Of a stretch of DNA of 64,000 nucleotides, positions 21,481 to 34,365 are shown one piece after another. Origin of the DNA: Nageia nagi (taxonomy: Eukaryota > Pinophyta); assembly GCA_050084985.1 (NCBI GenBank), contig JBITNC010000001.1, forward strand, positions 40,300,001-40,364,000, in the 5' to 3' direction. The notes beneath the pieces were generated by a model that was not told the origin of the DNA, did not search any database, and saw nothing but the letters and a program-made list of their open reading frames with translations. Both the position numbers and the translations under genes were made by a program. Position 1 is the stretch's first letter. Each line of letters begins with the position of its first letter.

Positions 21481-24400
21481 TAGTGTTGATGTCCAAAGGA
21501 TGTATACAATTGAGACTCTATTTTATATTTGTGATTTCTAAAAAAACACACTTGCAAAAATTGGAAACTCAAAAAATCATGAAACCATAAAATAACTTGC
21601 AAGAATTTATATGAAAGCATAATAACAAAGATGCAACTGCATAAACTTAGGAACAATAATATGAATGAGATATAAAATATTAACAACAATAATAAACAAA
21701 TAACATACATAAAGAAAATAAAAATGCAAGGTAAAATCTACCAATAAATTTGGATAGACTTCATTAGTAATTTCCCTAAGAAGAGATTTAAAGATTTAAA
21801 ATAACTTCAAATTATTATTTCTTCAATGCTTGTAATTCCATCATACATTAAAAATGTCTATTGTTATCTCTATTTTCTAACATATCTAACTAACTGATTG
21901 ACTAACTTTTTCACTCTTTGAGAAGTGTTATTTTATTCTAACATATTTATAACATATTTCTAAATTCACTAAATCTCATCTTATAAAACTAATCCTATAT
22001 TTTTATACAACACATGTTTATTCTATTAATAGTATATTATTTACAACATGGACTAAATCCAACATTCATGTAGTTGTCACTATTAATTAGTTTTAATAAC
22101 TTCCACTAAATTTGGTGCTTGAAAGTATGAATATGTTGATTTGGCCCTCATATTCAATAGAATTATTTAAATCTAACCCTATTCTTTATAAATACAATCT
22201 CTTTTTTGATCTAGTCTCCAATAGTTATCAAATCTAGAACCCAAAATTGCATAGGTCACAACTCCCTCATTTCTAGGTCTTTTTCAAAAATGTAAAAAGA
22301 TATGAGTACCCATTTTTGTGAGAAAGCTCTCCTTTGAATTTTACATGGTTTTCAATCTTCATACTAATTTTAAAGCTCTTAGGTTCTCATAGGATTTTAA
22401 AGTGTGAATTATTCTAGAATTTTGAAGCTTCCTTGATAATGCTTAATTCTAGGATTGCACTTCTCTAAAGTTGATAGTACTTAGGTACCAAACATGATTC
22501 TAGAGTTGTGTCTAAATAATATTGAGATATAACTCTTTTACCCCTTTTATTGCTTTTAAAAAGATACAAAATATTAGATCTTCACATACAATGTAAAATA
22601 TTAGCAAATAACAAAATATGACATCTTAGTCTATTTAGACTAATTAAACACATTAAGATATGCAATCCTATTACTAGAGCATCTCTTATGGTATTTAAAC
22701 AATGGTATTTTTATATCAAAATGATGCTATTATTTGGCCTCATCATTCACCCACACTTAAACTATTATAGCTCTTGATGCAACCAAATCTTTTCATGCTA
22801 CTTTCAAAAGGTGACTAAAATTAATACCCTTAATACATTCTCAATCCTATGTTTGTAGTCAACTGATGTCATGATTACTAAATCATAAAATGATTTAAAA
22901 TCTCCCTAGAATTTATTCACAATCATGCTCCATGTCATCTAATCCTAGTCACCTAACTATCTTAATTTACTTTCTCCAAAGTTATCGGAGTATCCTTTAT
23001 TATTTTGGCTATTTGAAATGAATGGCCTATGGATGCATATATTTGCATAAGAATTCAACCAGTTTAGTTACTTAGTAAATGAAAATTTCCACATCGATAG
23101 GAACATAATGAATATTATTGCCATAGAATTCTATTTATGGTTGAAACACATAATGAATAGTTCACTTATAACTCATGTTCATACATATATACACTACCCT
23201 TAATGTTGATTTAATTTTATAATCATCTCATCTCTATGGTCTTCTAAAGCAATTTTAACTAAAGAGAAATTTTTTATTGACTATCCCAAATCATGTGATA
23301 TACGTAGTGCATTTAGGAATATACATTACTATTTTCAATACACTTAAGAACTTTAATCCTCCATAAAGCTCTATGTTTATGATCTACTATGTGCATTGAT
23401 AGCATAATGCCAAAACTTATCAACATCATCTATTTCCACATATGGTCCATAACCATATTAAATAAAATATGGTTGCTTCCTATTATTGAAAGTAATGTAT
23501 GTTGGTATTAATAGCAAGATTGATATTTATATCACAATGCAACAACAATCATATTGCATCTCAAAGTACTAACTATCATCATTTGTATCCCAAGCTGAAG
23601 GAACATGGTATTTGAAAATTATAGTATTGTTCTACAATATTTGAAAACTACTGATGACACATGCTAATCTAGAAATGATTCATGATATTCTATGGTAACC
23701 CTAAGCTTTGTATATGAATTTACCTTCATATTGTGCTTTCATGTCACTAATCTAACACTCAATATCAGCAAGCCTCAAAACATCCTCAAACTAACTCATG
23801 AATCCCCATAGATATGATCTTAATTTCAATAATACCCTTATAACATGCCAAATTTGTATATCCTCTCTTAGACTAATACTCTAATCCCAACATCCTACTA
23901 CAAAAAGAAAGAAAGTGCCTTGCTTAATAAAATATGTGAAATCTAATCATATCAGTATTAAGAAGCCCTTTGAAAATTCTTTTATAACATGGTAGAGTAC
24001 TATCACCATTTGATACTCTGTAATCATGTTCACCAAACATCCCACCACATCTATTTAAATTTATCCACTATATTTTCAAAAAATCCATTTTATGCATGTT
24101 ACATGATCCTTTCATTTCATTAAAATGTATTTTGATAAGGCATGATTAGGTTACTGATGTTCTAAAGGTTCAAAATTACCAATGTGGTTCACAAGACAAT
24201 CAACAAAATGATATTTTTCTTAGTTGGTAATATCCAAAATCAAAATAATTGGTGAATTTGATCTAAATGATACCATAAATTATAAAGAAATTCATAATAC
24301 AATATTATGTTTCTTATAGATAAATGTATTACATTTTGTTACATATTGATGAGGAATTTTATCTAACAATCCATTGGCCCTTTTTGAATGAGAAACCTAA

Positions 24401-27080
24401 TATATATATATATATATATAGATTTTTAGAGATAAATGTGACCAACATATAGATATCATAAATCTTCCCTTATATTCAATGGAAATATCTCTTCAATATA
24501 TTTCCAATGAGCTCAAGATCATAAAAATTGAACATCTACAACAAAAGTTACATGCTTTTGAAGCTTTATGTTTTTTTTTTTTACAATCATTTCTAATGAC
24601 AAAAATTAGAACTTTTCAAGGTTATTCATGCCTTTAACTTGGAAAAAATGGTTTAAAATTTATATTTAATAGAAATATTTTTTAATATATTTATAAACAA
24701 CTACAATAATGAAATAAATGGATATGTATAGCAGAAGTTATATATGTTTGAATTTGGATGTCCTCTTCACATTCTTGGAAAAACAAAAATAGTGCCCAAA
24801 ATTTTTTTATTTTAATTGTGGCTTTAAATTACACCTAAACCTTTATTTATATTCAACATTAATCATGTATATAGAAAAATAGATTAAACTTTATTGAGGT
24901 TGCAGTGCTCTAGTTATTACAATCATGAAACTGTATTTACAGTATGTAACTTACCAAAACCATGCATGTGCCTCTTCTATGTCCATTACTGTATACCTAT
25001 TATCCATGCTTCTACAACCATAATATGTGATGAATACCAATTTTACACTATTTACTTATGATATGATCCTTCTATGTAACCTCCACATAAATACAAAAAT
25101 AACTATCTTCGTTTATGAAAACTTTATTAGTTTTGACAGTTGTAAACCCTTATCAGATGCCACATTGGAGGACTTGTAAAAACTAACTCAAAAGGAGTTA
25201 AGGTATAAAAATTGGTACAATAATAAATTGAATCACTAAAAATACAAAGTATAAATTTTGAGTCATATGAAAAAATATCTAAAAAGTTATGGTCTTTGAA
25301 AAATTATAATTTCTCATTTTTTATGGCTGAAAATAACACAAAAAAATAGTTTTAACAGCCAACTTTATAGGCAAACTGGAAGCAAATATAGAGGATTTAG
25401 AGGCTGAAAATTGTACCATAGATAATACACATAATTTAGAACACAATTTTCAAATTTTATTGCATTTGGTTACATGGTTTAGGAGATATAAGCTCTGCAA
25501 AATGGCTTCTAGACACTTTTTACAGTTGGGCAAAACTTTGATAAAAATGATAAGTACAACTTGAGGTAGCTTTGCATGACTAAATGGTCTATGTTTGCAC
25601 TCATAATGATCATAACCATCTAGAATTAAAATATAAAGTATGCCAAAGAAGAAAAAATGCTTTATTTTCTTCAAAAATTAATCAACCCTTCAAAATTATC
25701 CATCACTAAAATATTCCAAGGCTCAACAAACTTAATCAACCAGAGTAGAACCCTTGTTCTATTTGAACAACCCCACAATGCAAAGTATAGCCAAGTGGAA
25801 TGAGCTCTTCTTGTACTATGAAGTTGCTTCTAGAAATTTGAATTATTGAACTGTAAACTATTCTTCAAGCTTATAGCCATGACCACATTGTAAGATGTTT
25901 CCTTTTGTTAGAATTGCAACATTAAACAATTTTCTTACCTATGTAATCTTACCCATGTTCTTTTCCAAAGTAGCACAATGCTTCCATATGTATGCATTTT
26001 CCCTTTTGGTAGCCTAAAAACCACTTTCAAACACATCCCTTATAGATCTGAATCTAGCAAGTTATGCCATTCTCATCATTTGACAAATTATCACATACAA
26101 AGACCTTTGATATATAAATATGTTATTATGAATCTCTTATTTTATGGTATAGATAGGAGGATGATAGCAAATATTATAGATTTCAAATTTATACCAATAT
26201 ATAGTTAGACATGTGAATATAGTTTTATCATAGCATACAACATACCACTTCAAATTCAATTTCTATAGATATTAATTGTTTATTGTGGCTTCTTTGGTGC
26301 TCTTTCTCTACTCTGTCCACAAAATACTCCAACAACAATTTTTTTTATTTTATGATCATTATCTTAGATATGAATTGAATTCTTTACAACTACTATCTTC
26401 TTTAGAGTTGAAAGTATTTCCTTTATAATTGTTGCCTTGTTCTATTAAACTATCTATACCACGAATCATATCTTGATTCTAAATATTAAAGATATGACAT
26501 GATGACCTTTTCCCCCATACTTGAAGATTGGCATGTTCTCATGCAAATAAGAAATTATTATGTAAAAACCTAATGGGGTACCATAATATAAATAATTTCA
26601 AGTACCAATCTTCAATACTACAACAACAACTATTTGAAGAATGTACAATAGCTATATATACTGAAGGAGTGAAGTATGAATCCTTTGGGATGTGATATTA
26701 ATGAAGTGTAAAGTTATCAAAAACTTTTACATTAAGAACTCACAACACCTTATTAATAGCCATAGTGTAAGGACTTCTCAAAATATTGTTATTCTATAAT
26801 TTCTTGGGTTTTAGTGACCCCACAAAATACTTAAGTATGGTTGTGACACTAATAAGATTGAATTAAACATCCAATGATGCCTGATGCCAAAGGATACTAA
26901 AGTAACAAGAATACATATTTATAACATGCTAGCTAGATTTAAAATAAATAAGGTGCATGCATGTTAAAACTAATAAATGAATACTTGAAGGAATCTCAAT
27001 CTTCTTCCATTCAATCATTGGAAATTATTTCTTTGTCTTGTAGATGTCATCAATGTTGTACAACTATGTACCTTTGATGA
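21481..27080. other. Gene-free stretch, 5.6 kb
   Basis: I recognise no protein domain, LTR pair or RNA gene on either strand. Small frames (for example 25450-25674 and 25978-26208) have no family resemblance and AT-driven composition. A (TA)n run at 24400-24420 and a T tract near 24572 are the only obvious simple repeats. Old unrecognisable mobile DNA is the likely origin. Confidence 0.55.
24400..24420. repeat. (TA)n microsatellite, short
   Basis: About ten uninterrupted TA units. Confidence 0.9.
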
Positions 27081-27237
27081 AGTTGGTTTTCACCCATGAG
27101 TATACCAACTGATATTATTTTCTATTTTCTTCTTCTTCTTTGTAATATGACTACCAACTTAGTTGGTTTTCACCTATGCAAGAGCTAGTAAGCTAGTTTT
27201 CACCTGCATAACTTCCAATAGGGTTGGTTTTCACCCA
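27081..27237. repeat. Four spaced copies of GTTGGTTTTCACCCATG
   Basis: The word occurs at about 27082, 27172, 27192 (as GCTAGTTTTCACCTGCA) and 27223, with uneven spacing and a TTCTTCTTCTTC tract between the first two. It looks like a degenerate minisatellite. Confidence 0.75.
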
Positions 27238-27304
27238 TACTCCAACTAACTTAAATAAAATGATCCAAATAAGATTTATTACTTTTGTTTTCATGTTTGA
27301 AACT

Positions 27305-27650
27305 ATTCAAACTCTGATGCTAGATAAAAATCTAGAGCTTTGTATTATTTTTCATATTATGAAATTCTATGATTTTCTAGACTCTAGAGCTTAATGTATA
27401 ATTTTGGAGCAAACAAAATTCTAAAGCTAAACAAGACTTTGGTACTAAACATAGCTCTAAAGCTATATGATTTTTCTAGATTCTTGAGTTTTATACATTA
27501 CGAAACTTTGAAGTTGTGTTTATTTTATATTTTGGACCTCTCTATATTTCAAAACTCTAGAGCTTTATATATTTGCAAATTCTAGAGCTTCTATCCAAAT
27601 GATATTCTAACTTTGCTTCCCAAGTAATACTCTAGAGCTAATGATGTGAT
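27305..27650. repeat. Cluster of CTCTAGAGCTTT-type motifs
   Basis: The near-palindromic word TCTAGAGCT or TCTAAAGCT recurs at least eight times (for example about 27331, 27384, 27421, 27451, 27552, 27580 and 27632) within AT-rich spacers. Spacing is irregular, so this is a degenerate array. The 63-codon frame within it is not a gene. Confidence 0.65.
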
Positions 27651-28740
27651 AATTTGGTGCTCCTATTGAGCAATGCAATTTTGAATTCTTCCATGTGTGA
27701 GCTACAAATTCATATTACTAGAAAATCTATGCATGTGAAGAATCTAAGCACTTGAGAGATCTTGTGCTGAAGGAAATTTGATGCTAGAAATTGTTAGCAC
27801 AAAGAAGAGAGAGTTTCACTATATGTTTTTTATTCTAGTTAAAGATCAAATGCATATCAATATAGAGTGCAACCACTCTATTTCCATTGATCTAATAATA
27901 TCTTAATTATATATAGACCTTCCCAGTATAATAAGATCTCTATTCTTTATGTTAAGAATTTGAAAAATAGTAATATTGAGTAAAGAAAAGCTAATTTTTC
28001 AATTTCTATTAGTAATCTATACTTTGTTTAGATGGTTGCATACATGTTACATCTTGTGGACTGAATTTAATCTCTCAATGAATGTATGATATTATTTTGG
28101 GCTCTCATTCTATAATGCATATCTCTCAAATGAACAATCATTGAGAATGCATAACACTTCCTCATTATGTGTGTGGAATAAAACCTTGATATGGTAATCA
28201 ACTCAAAAATTGGTATTTCATTCACTGAAGATAAGAATGACCCCATCATAGAAAAAATAAAAATTGATAAAGTTGATTGCATTAAGGTTTTAAACATTGA
28301 ATGTGGAACATGAGAACTCTATGTAATTTAAGGATATTATTCATTGGTTGGAGCAATTGAAGGTGTTGCATACTCGAACAATGGATTAGTGGAGTATGAT
28401 TCTTTAGGCTTATTAAGTACATAGGGATCTAAGGGAAGAGGGGATTGAGTTGATGATTGGGAAATATTGGATTGGATAGCAAAAATTTCTCTTATCCACG
28501 TATTTCTTAAAAAAAGTAACCCTGAATAAATACTTCTTGTGTTGACTCTAGGGGAACAAAATCTTCAACAACTCTCATATGTGATCTATTCAAAGCTATC
28601 CTTATTCCCAAAATATATTGGAAAATATCAATTGAATGATATTGATCATAAATACTACAAATTGGAGTTTTTACATAATAGTAATCACCCTCCATTCTTC
28701 TCTGAATTTTTTATACAAACTTGGGGATTTTATGGTATTG
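27651..28740. other. Gene-free stretch before the minus-strand chromovirus
   Basis: No domain is recognised. The small overlapping frames at 28067-28297 and 28507-28748 occur on both strands and show no family motif. Confidence 0.55.
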
Positions 28741-29471
28741 TGTTATAGCCCTTTGACCCTATTTCAAAATAAATTCTATATCAAATAACTAAAAATCAAG
28801 CAAAATCAAAATACAATCTACAAATCATTACTAACAGTTCTTTTAAGAGTTCAAAAATAGATAGTTACACATGAATACCCAACTTCAATGGGCTCCAAAG
28901 AACATAAAAATAATCTATTTGACAATGAAACCATTGGAGATAGTGATTTGTATTTTAGTGCTAAAATATCCTTAGTATTCCTTAATCTATTATTTCTAGT
29001 AGATAGGATCATAACTAGTTTTTCTTATTCTATTATATTCCCTAGCTTGAGGAAGTGTGGCAATACACTACTTCTATATAGTTCTAGCAAAACTTTGATC
29101 AAAGAATTCCTAAAAAGCAATATCAATTAACACCATGTCCCCCTATGTATAATGTGTTATGAACCAAGTTCCCAAAATAGCATAAAATCACATGAGAAAG
29201 AGCTCAACACCTTGAATAAGAGGTAAAATTAGTAATAATAAGCCACTTCAAGGGGACAACCTCTTTTGTATTACATCAAATACACAATAATACACAATCA
29301 AATGATAATACCTCCTTAGTATATATAGGAGTCCAAGGGGTGCCACTATAATGAAAGGACACTAGCCGACATAACAATAATAATGTAAGAGAATAACAAT
29401 AACCATAGTGGGCTTCTATGGGACACATAATAACAATATATGGGCTACATGAGTAGTATAGGGACCTAACA
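28741..29471 (-). mobile_element. 3' LTR of the minus-strand chromovirus
   Basis: On the plus strand it begins TGTTATAGCC at 28741 and ends GGACCTAACA at 29471, giving inverted ends TGTTA/TAACA. On the minus strand the polypurine tract GAAGGAGAGGGGCA lies immediately before it. Length is about 731 bp. The 5 bp outside its left end are TATTG. Confidence 0.8.
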
Positions 29472-29486
29472 TGCCCCTCTCCTTCA
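29472..29486 (-). other. Polypurine tract
   Basis: Minus-strand GAAGGAGAGGGGCA directly precedes the LTR start TGTTAGG. It would prime plus-strand cDNA synthesis. Confidence 0.75.
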
Positions 29487-29514
29487 AAAAAAATGTTGTC
29501 CTCAACGTTTGAGT

Positions 29515-30545
29515 AGTTCTGGATGCTTCTATAGAAAATTCTCATCTTCCCATGTGGAATCTTCAGCAGGTAGGTTCTTCCACTTAATGAGATACTCTAA
29601 AATTGATCAATTTCTTAGCTTATAGATTCTTGATTTAGTGATTACTTTTGGCTCCACTATAATTTTCCCTTCCTCATTGAGTTCTAGAAGTGTAGTTTGA
29701 ACTAGGATCTTGTCATCGATAACCTTGTTTAAGCATGAAACATGAAAAATTGGGTGTACTCACGAAGAAGCTGAAAGCTCCAATTTGTATGCCATACTAC
29801 CAATATTTTGCAACACCTTATAAGGCCCATAGTACTTGGGAGATAGTTTGTTATCCTTCTTAGATTACTTGAGGGACATCTATTTGTATGGTTGTAGCCG
29901 TAAAAACACCCAATCACCCACTGCAAAACTTCTTTCACTATGATGTTGATCTTCTTGTTGTTTCATTCGATTATGTGCCAAGGTCAAGTTATATTTTAAG
30001 AGTTGGAGAACTTGTTGTTGATGCTCGATGTGATCTTCCACTACTTGAACCTTTGATGTGTCTCTTAGATATGATGTGATGGATGGTGGATGATATCCAT
30101 AAAGTGCCATAAATGGGGTCATTTTTGCTATGGTATGGAAGGAACTGTTATACCACCATTCTGCCAAAGATAACCACTTAACCCATTATGTTTGTTTATC
30201 AAATACAAAGCAATGAAGATATCCTTCCAAACATTTGTTCACTATATCAGTTTTCCCATTAGATTGAGGATGATAAGATGAGCTATGAGCCAATTGAGTA
30301 CCGAGATAAGAAAATAATTCTATCCAAAAATTTCCAGTGAAAATGGGATCTCTATCACTTAAAATAATCTTTAGGTTTCCATGTAATTTTTGAACTATCT
30401 CCATGAATGCAGTAGCAACTGTACTAGCTTTGAAGGGATGGGATAGTGCATAAAAGTGTGCATAGTTGGTAAGTCTATCAACAACCACCATGATGACACT
30501 CTTTCCTTTAGACTTGGGTAGACCCATGATAAAATCCATTGAGAC
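29515..30545 (-). pseudogene. Integrase core, tail and chromodomain, minus-strand element
   Basis: The 117-codon open frame 30186-30539 holds the integrase core: MDFIMGLPKSKGKSVIMVVV with the first Asp, LSDRDPIFTGNFW with the second, and NGKTDIVNKCLEGYL. In the last box the catalytic Glu position reads Asp (family norm T-E-V-V-N-K). The frame then continues at 29880-30167 (SFHTIAKMTPFMALYGYHPP, SFAVGDWVFLRLQPYK). A chromodomain follows near 29549-29640 (LEYLIKWKNLPAEDSTWEDE). It ends just before the polypurine tract. Breaks are few, so this is one of the better preserved integrases here. Confidence 0.9.
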
Positions 30546-30557
30546 TTCCTCCCAATG

Positions 30558-31420
30558 CTAACTTGGAATGGGTAATGGTTGTAAAATACCTAGGGTCTTG
30601 ATTGTCTCAACTTTATTTTGTTGGCAAACCAAACATTTTGCCACAAACTTTTGGATATCAGATTTAAGGCCATTAAAAAAAAATTCGTTCTTGACTTTGT
30701 GATAAGTTTTTAAAACTCCATTCCTTAAGGTTATGGGAAGTTTCCATTCCTTGATGGCTTTAATTTTATTAGGGTCTAGCTTAACACCCTCATGAGACAT
30801 GATATGATCCAAATATTCCACCTCCTGTACCCTAAAGAAACATTTGGATATTTTTGCATACAATTGTTATGCCTCCAATAGTTTGAGCACCCTATCAACA
30901 TGTTGAACATGATCTTCCCAAGACTTGTTGTAGATTAGTATATCATCAAAGAATACTAACACAAATTTTCTAAGGAAGGGTTTGAAAAAGGTGCATTAGT
31001 AAGGCCAAAGGGCATGACCAAGAATTCATAATGACCTTCATGAGTTTTGAATGCTATTTTTGGAATGTCTTCTATCTTCATTCTAATTTGATGATATTAT
31101 GAGCAAATATCTAGCTTGGTGAAGTATGTTTCTCCATGTAATTCATCTAACAATTCATCAATGATATGAATGGAAAATTTATCTTTAATAGTGAGCTTGT
31201 TTAGCTCTCTATAATCTGGACACATGTACCATGCTCCCTCCTTCTTAAGCACCATTACTACTAGGGAAGAGAAAGAACTTTGGCTTGGTAGAATTATACC
31301 TATTTCTAGCATTTTTGTAACCATATGTTCAATTTCACTCTTCTGGGCATATGGATATCTATAAGGATTGATGTTGGGAGGAACACTTCTTGGAATTAAG
31401 GTAATACCATGATCATGATC
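30558..31420 (-). pseudogene. Reverse transcriptase fused to integrase zinc domain
   Basis: The RT opens with MVTKMLEIGIILPSQSSFSS and 'LVVMVLKKEGAWYMCPDYRELNKLT' (31097-31324), then KLDICS with the catalytic Asp. It continues '[11 protein letters not shown]' near 31010 and an intact FFDDILIYN active site near 30945. The 101-codon frame 30558-30863 runs from the RT thumb (EVEYLDHIMSHEGVKLDPNK, IKAIKEWKLPITL) directly into the integrase zinc domain (GVLKTYHKVKNEFF ... CLVCQQNKVETIKT). The RT connection and all of RNase H are missing, and the frame is open across the join, so the deletion is in frame. Confidence 0.9.
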
Positions 31421-31509
31421 TCAATTAGGAGGGAGACCTTTGGGAGTATCAAATACCTTGGGATACTTATCAATGACTTTCTGGAGATATGGAGAATGGC
31501 TTAGCTTAG

Positions 31510-32010
31510 ATGTTTAGACATCTAGTGAGCATAATTGTATAATTACACCTCTTCTTTGCTTCCTCAAAAGTTTTATCATGCCATTAGAGCTGATTATATT
31601 ACAATCTTTCACTTTGATATCCCTTAATTCAAACTCTTTTCCTTCCCAAGAAAATTTCATGAAAAGTTTTTTAAAATTAAAAGCCATTATTCCCAATGAT
31701 TGTAACCATTGGACCCCTAAGACAATATCAGCAGCATCAATTAGAATGGTAATCATTGGACTTTTCAGTACATATTTCCCCATGGTTATATTGATATTAT
31801 GGCACTTCTTAAGCAATTTATAGTTCCTCCATTTGCAACCATCACTTGAAACTCTAGCACTGGATATATGAAGCAATTCAAATCTTTGGCTATCTTGGAA
31901 TGAATAAAATTATGTGTACTACCAGAGTCAATCAACACTATTACCTTTTTCTTCTTGATATATCCTTCTATATTGAGAGATTAAGGAGATGTAATTCTAG
32001 CCAATGCATT
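31510..32010 (-). pseudogene. Aspartic protease, minus-strand element
   Basis: The motif VLIDSGSTHNFIHSKIAKDL is intact at about 31890-31950 with the catalytic D-S-G. Downstream the 120-codon frame 31514-31876 reads CHNINITMGKYVLKSPMITI and VLGVQWLQSLGIMAFNFKKL, the second half of the retropepsin-like fold. It would cleave Gag-Pol. A single stop or frame step separates the two halves. Confidence 0.85.
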
Positions 32011-32019
32011 ACAAGATAT

Positions 32020-33191
32020 GGTGGGAGTCATTTCTTCAGTAGTAATCTCTTATAATTCTTCAAGTGTGGATGATTTTTCTTCTTCTTCTTCTTCCTCTTC
32101 ACATTCTATGTAGAATAATTTCTTATCCCCACACTTATGTCCTTTACTGTACTTGCTATCACAATTTGAAGCATAGACCCTTTGCTCGTCTTTCATCCAT
32201 TTGTTGAGGTGTTAACCTTGTAGGTTTAGGTAAGTGAGAAGAAGGAACATTATTTTCTTTATAGGTGTTTAAGGGGAACCTTTTAGTAGCCATTGCCATA
32301 TTTTTACTTTCAACCTTCCTTGCCATCCTAAAAGCCATCTCTAAGGATGTTGGTTCAAACAGACACACCTCATGTTGAATGTTATCCTTTAAGGTTCCCA
32401 TAAAGAGATCCAATAATCTATCACTTGGTATGTCATTCACTCTAAGACTCAACTTTTGAAATTGTTGAATGTACTCCATCACTAAACCTTTTTGCCTCAA
32501 ATTTGTCAATTGAGTAAAGAAGGAATTATTCTTAACATCCTCATGGTAGGCTATCAGTTCCTCTATAAAAATGGACCAAGATATAATAGAACCCTTTTTA
32601 CATTCACAAAGCTATTAGTACCATACAACCTGCTCAGGATCTAGATACAAGGATGAAATAGTTACTTTTTTTGATGTTGGTACTTGGTGTAGATCAAAAA
32701 AGTGCTTCATTTGAAATATCCAAGTGATGGGGTCCTTTCTATCAAACTTCCTCATGTCAATCTTGGGGAGTTGGATTCCCCTTGAGAACCATGCTTGATT
32801 ACTTCCATTAGTAGAAGCATATCCTCCTAAATTAGGCTTATTAATGAAGGGTTTATCTCCTTGAATAATATCATTATTTTCCTGATAACCCTGGGTCATA
32901 TCAACATCTTTAGGAATCTTTCCCTCTAGGTTTCGTATGAATTGAAAAATCTTTTCCATAGTTTGATCCATATTAGTCACCAAATCCTCCCTCAAACTGA
33001 TTAAATCAATTGATCTTACCATCCCTTTTGTCAAATCCCTTTTTAATTCCTCCAAATCACCCTTTTTTACACACCCTTTAACCAATTCTTCCAATTGGGA
33101 TATTCAAAAGGATATGTCTTCACTTTTTGCTATAGTCATGGATGAACCCTCTAGAGGTCTAGGTGGTGTAGCAATTGTTTTTGGTGGCATT
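32020..33191 (-). pseudogene. gag of the minus-strand chromovirus
   Basis: A probable start lies at about 33191 (MPPKTIATPPRPLEGS). The open frame 32615-33094 (159 codons) gives the charged N-terminal coil and the capsid entry (IQLPKIDMRKFDRKDPITWI, FQMKHFFDLHQVP). The frame 32159-32509 gives the C-terminal capsid part (RVNDIPSDRLLDLFMGTLKD; EMAFRMARKVESKN). The zinc knuckle CFKC...GHKC (about 32108-32168) carries a one-base insertion after its first half. A Glu-rich linker leads to the protease. Two or three frame changes make it non-coding. Confidence 0.9.
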
Positions 33192-33295
33192 TTGACTGAG
33201 TATTACTATGGAGTAGGAACTTCCCAAATGTTTTAGTCAAAGGTCCTCATAGGAGTGTTCAGTTCTCACAAACCATGATATACCATAGGGTCCAA

Positions 33296-33546
33296 CAATA
33301 GTACTTAGCCCAATATTTCAGAGCTCCAACCAAAGAGGATAGACCATACCCTTGGTCGTACTACCCAACTTACTTTTGGTACATGTGGGTAGTCTCCCTG
33401 AGTGTTGTTCTCAATGTATTGCAAAAAAAATATGGTCAAAAGATTAACTTGGTTGGTTTCGATATTCTAGGGGGTCTCCCTATATATGCAAGGTACGTGG
33501 GAGCTCAAATCTATGATAGTGTTGTCTAATGCACAACAATTCAAAA
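33296..33546. other. Sequence flanking the gag start, no LTR recognised
   Basis: A 5' LTR is expected here for the minus-strand element, but nothing matches the 28741-29471 LTR. A word similar to a primer-binding site (minus strand TATGGTATATCATGG near 33275-33290) is the only hint. Confidence 0.4.
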
Positions 33547-33715
33547 AGGGCCCTTGCTAATATACTTGTAGTATGTGAGGGAATACTAAAGGACCTCTCT
33601 ATATACCATGTATGTGCATGAGAATGATGGCCTCTCTATATACTCAAAGGTACGTGAGAGAATCCAATAGTGGCCTAAGCGATATACTGCGAGTATGTTG
33701 TAGGAGACCATAATT
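33547..33715. repeat. About 40-bp degenerate tandem repeat, four copies
   Basis: GGCCTCTCTATATA-like words begin at 33548, 33591, 33629 and 33672 (steps 43, 38, 43), each followed by a GTAYGTGAG-like word. A fifth, more distant copy is near 33472. Confidence 0.75.
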
Positions 33716-34365
33716 CCTTGAGATGCAATGTTGGCAAAGTAATAATAGCTCCTATGTTTAAATATGTCAAAACACATATATACCTACAAGACTCTCCTCT
33801 TTCTCCTCTTTCCAATAGCTTTTGAATCACCCCAAATAGACCTTCCAATCAAAATATATGCAAATTTAAAAAAATTGTACCTTTTTAAATCGTGATTTGG
33901 AGACTGTTCTATTATCTAACCTTCCAATTGATGTAAATCTAAATTTTTGGTCCTTTAGAGTCTAAAATTTCTACCTTTGGTAGCCTCAGATGTCTTATTT
34001 TAAATACCATAGGTTTCATCAAATTCTAATATTCCAATAGGAAATGGCTACAACTTTCCCAAAATATGCTAATTTTTGGATTTTTCAGAAGAGCGAACTT
34101 GTATGAAGTGTCATGTGTCACTTGTTTATTCCTAGACCTTGAAAATTGTACTAGATAAATTCAATCTATATTATGTCCCCTCTTTTCCTTGGTTATGACA
34201 TGATGGATCTCTCATCATAGGAGATATCTCAGAAAAAATATCTTAGATAATATTTTTGCACAAGATATCTCAAATATAAACATTAATATCATGATATAGA
34301 TGATACGATAAGTGATAAGGATGTAAACCTATCCTTGGTGACTTACCCACCAAGAGTTATGAAGA
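33716..34365. other. Gene-free stretch
   Basis: AT-rich sequence without recognisable domain. The wording (AAATTTTTGGTCC..., GACATAATATAG...) resembles LTR/U5 texture but finds no partner in the window. Confidence 0.5.

Larger units (their letters stand above)
28741..33295 (-). mobile_element. Tekay-like chromovirus lacking RNase H, minus strand
   Basis: Reading leftward from about 33295 the order is gag, zinc knuckle, protease, RT, integrase, chromodomain, polypurine tract, 3' LTR. The RNase H and RT connection are cleanly missing, so the body is about 1 kb shorter than expected. The 3' LTR (28741-29471) has good termini. I could not find a matching 5' LTR right of 33295, so the element is truncated or rearranged there. 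Many single-base stops are present. Confidence 0.85.

Noticed and set aside
33275-33300. A 5' LTR for the minus-strand chromovirus starting at about 33290
   Set aside because: No stretch right of this point matches the 28741-29471 LTR; only a few bases resemble its start, which may be chance.
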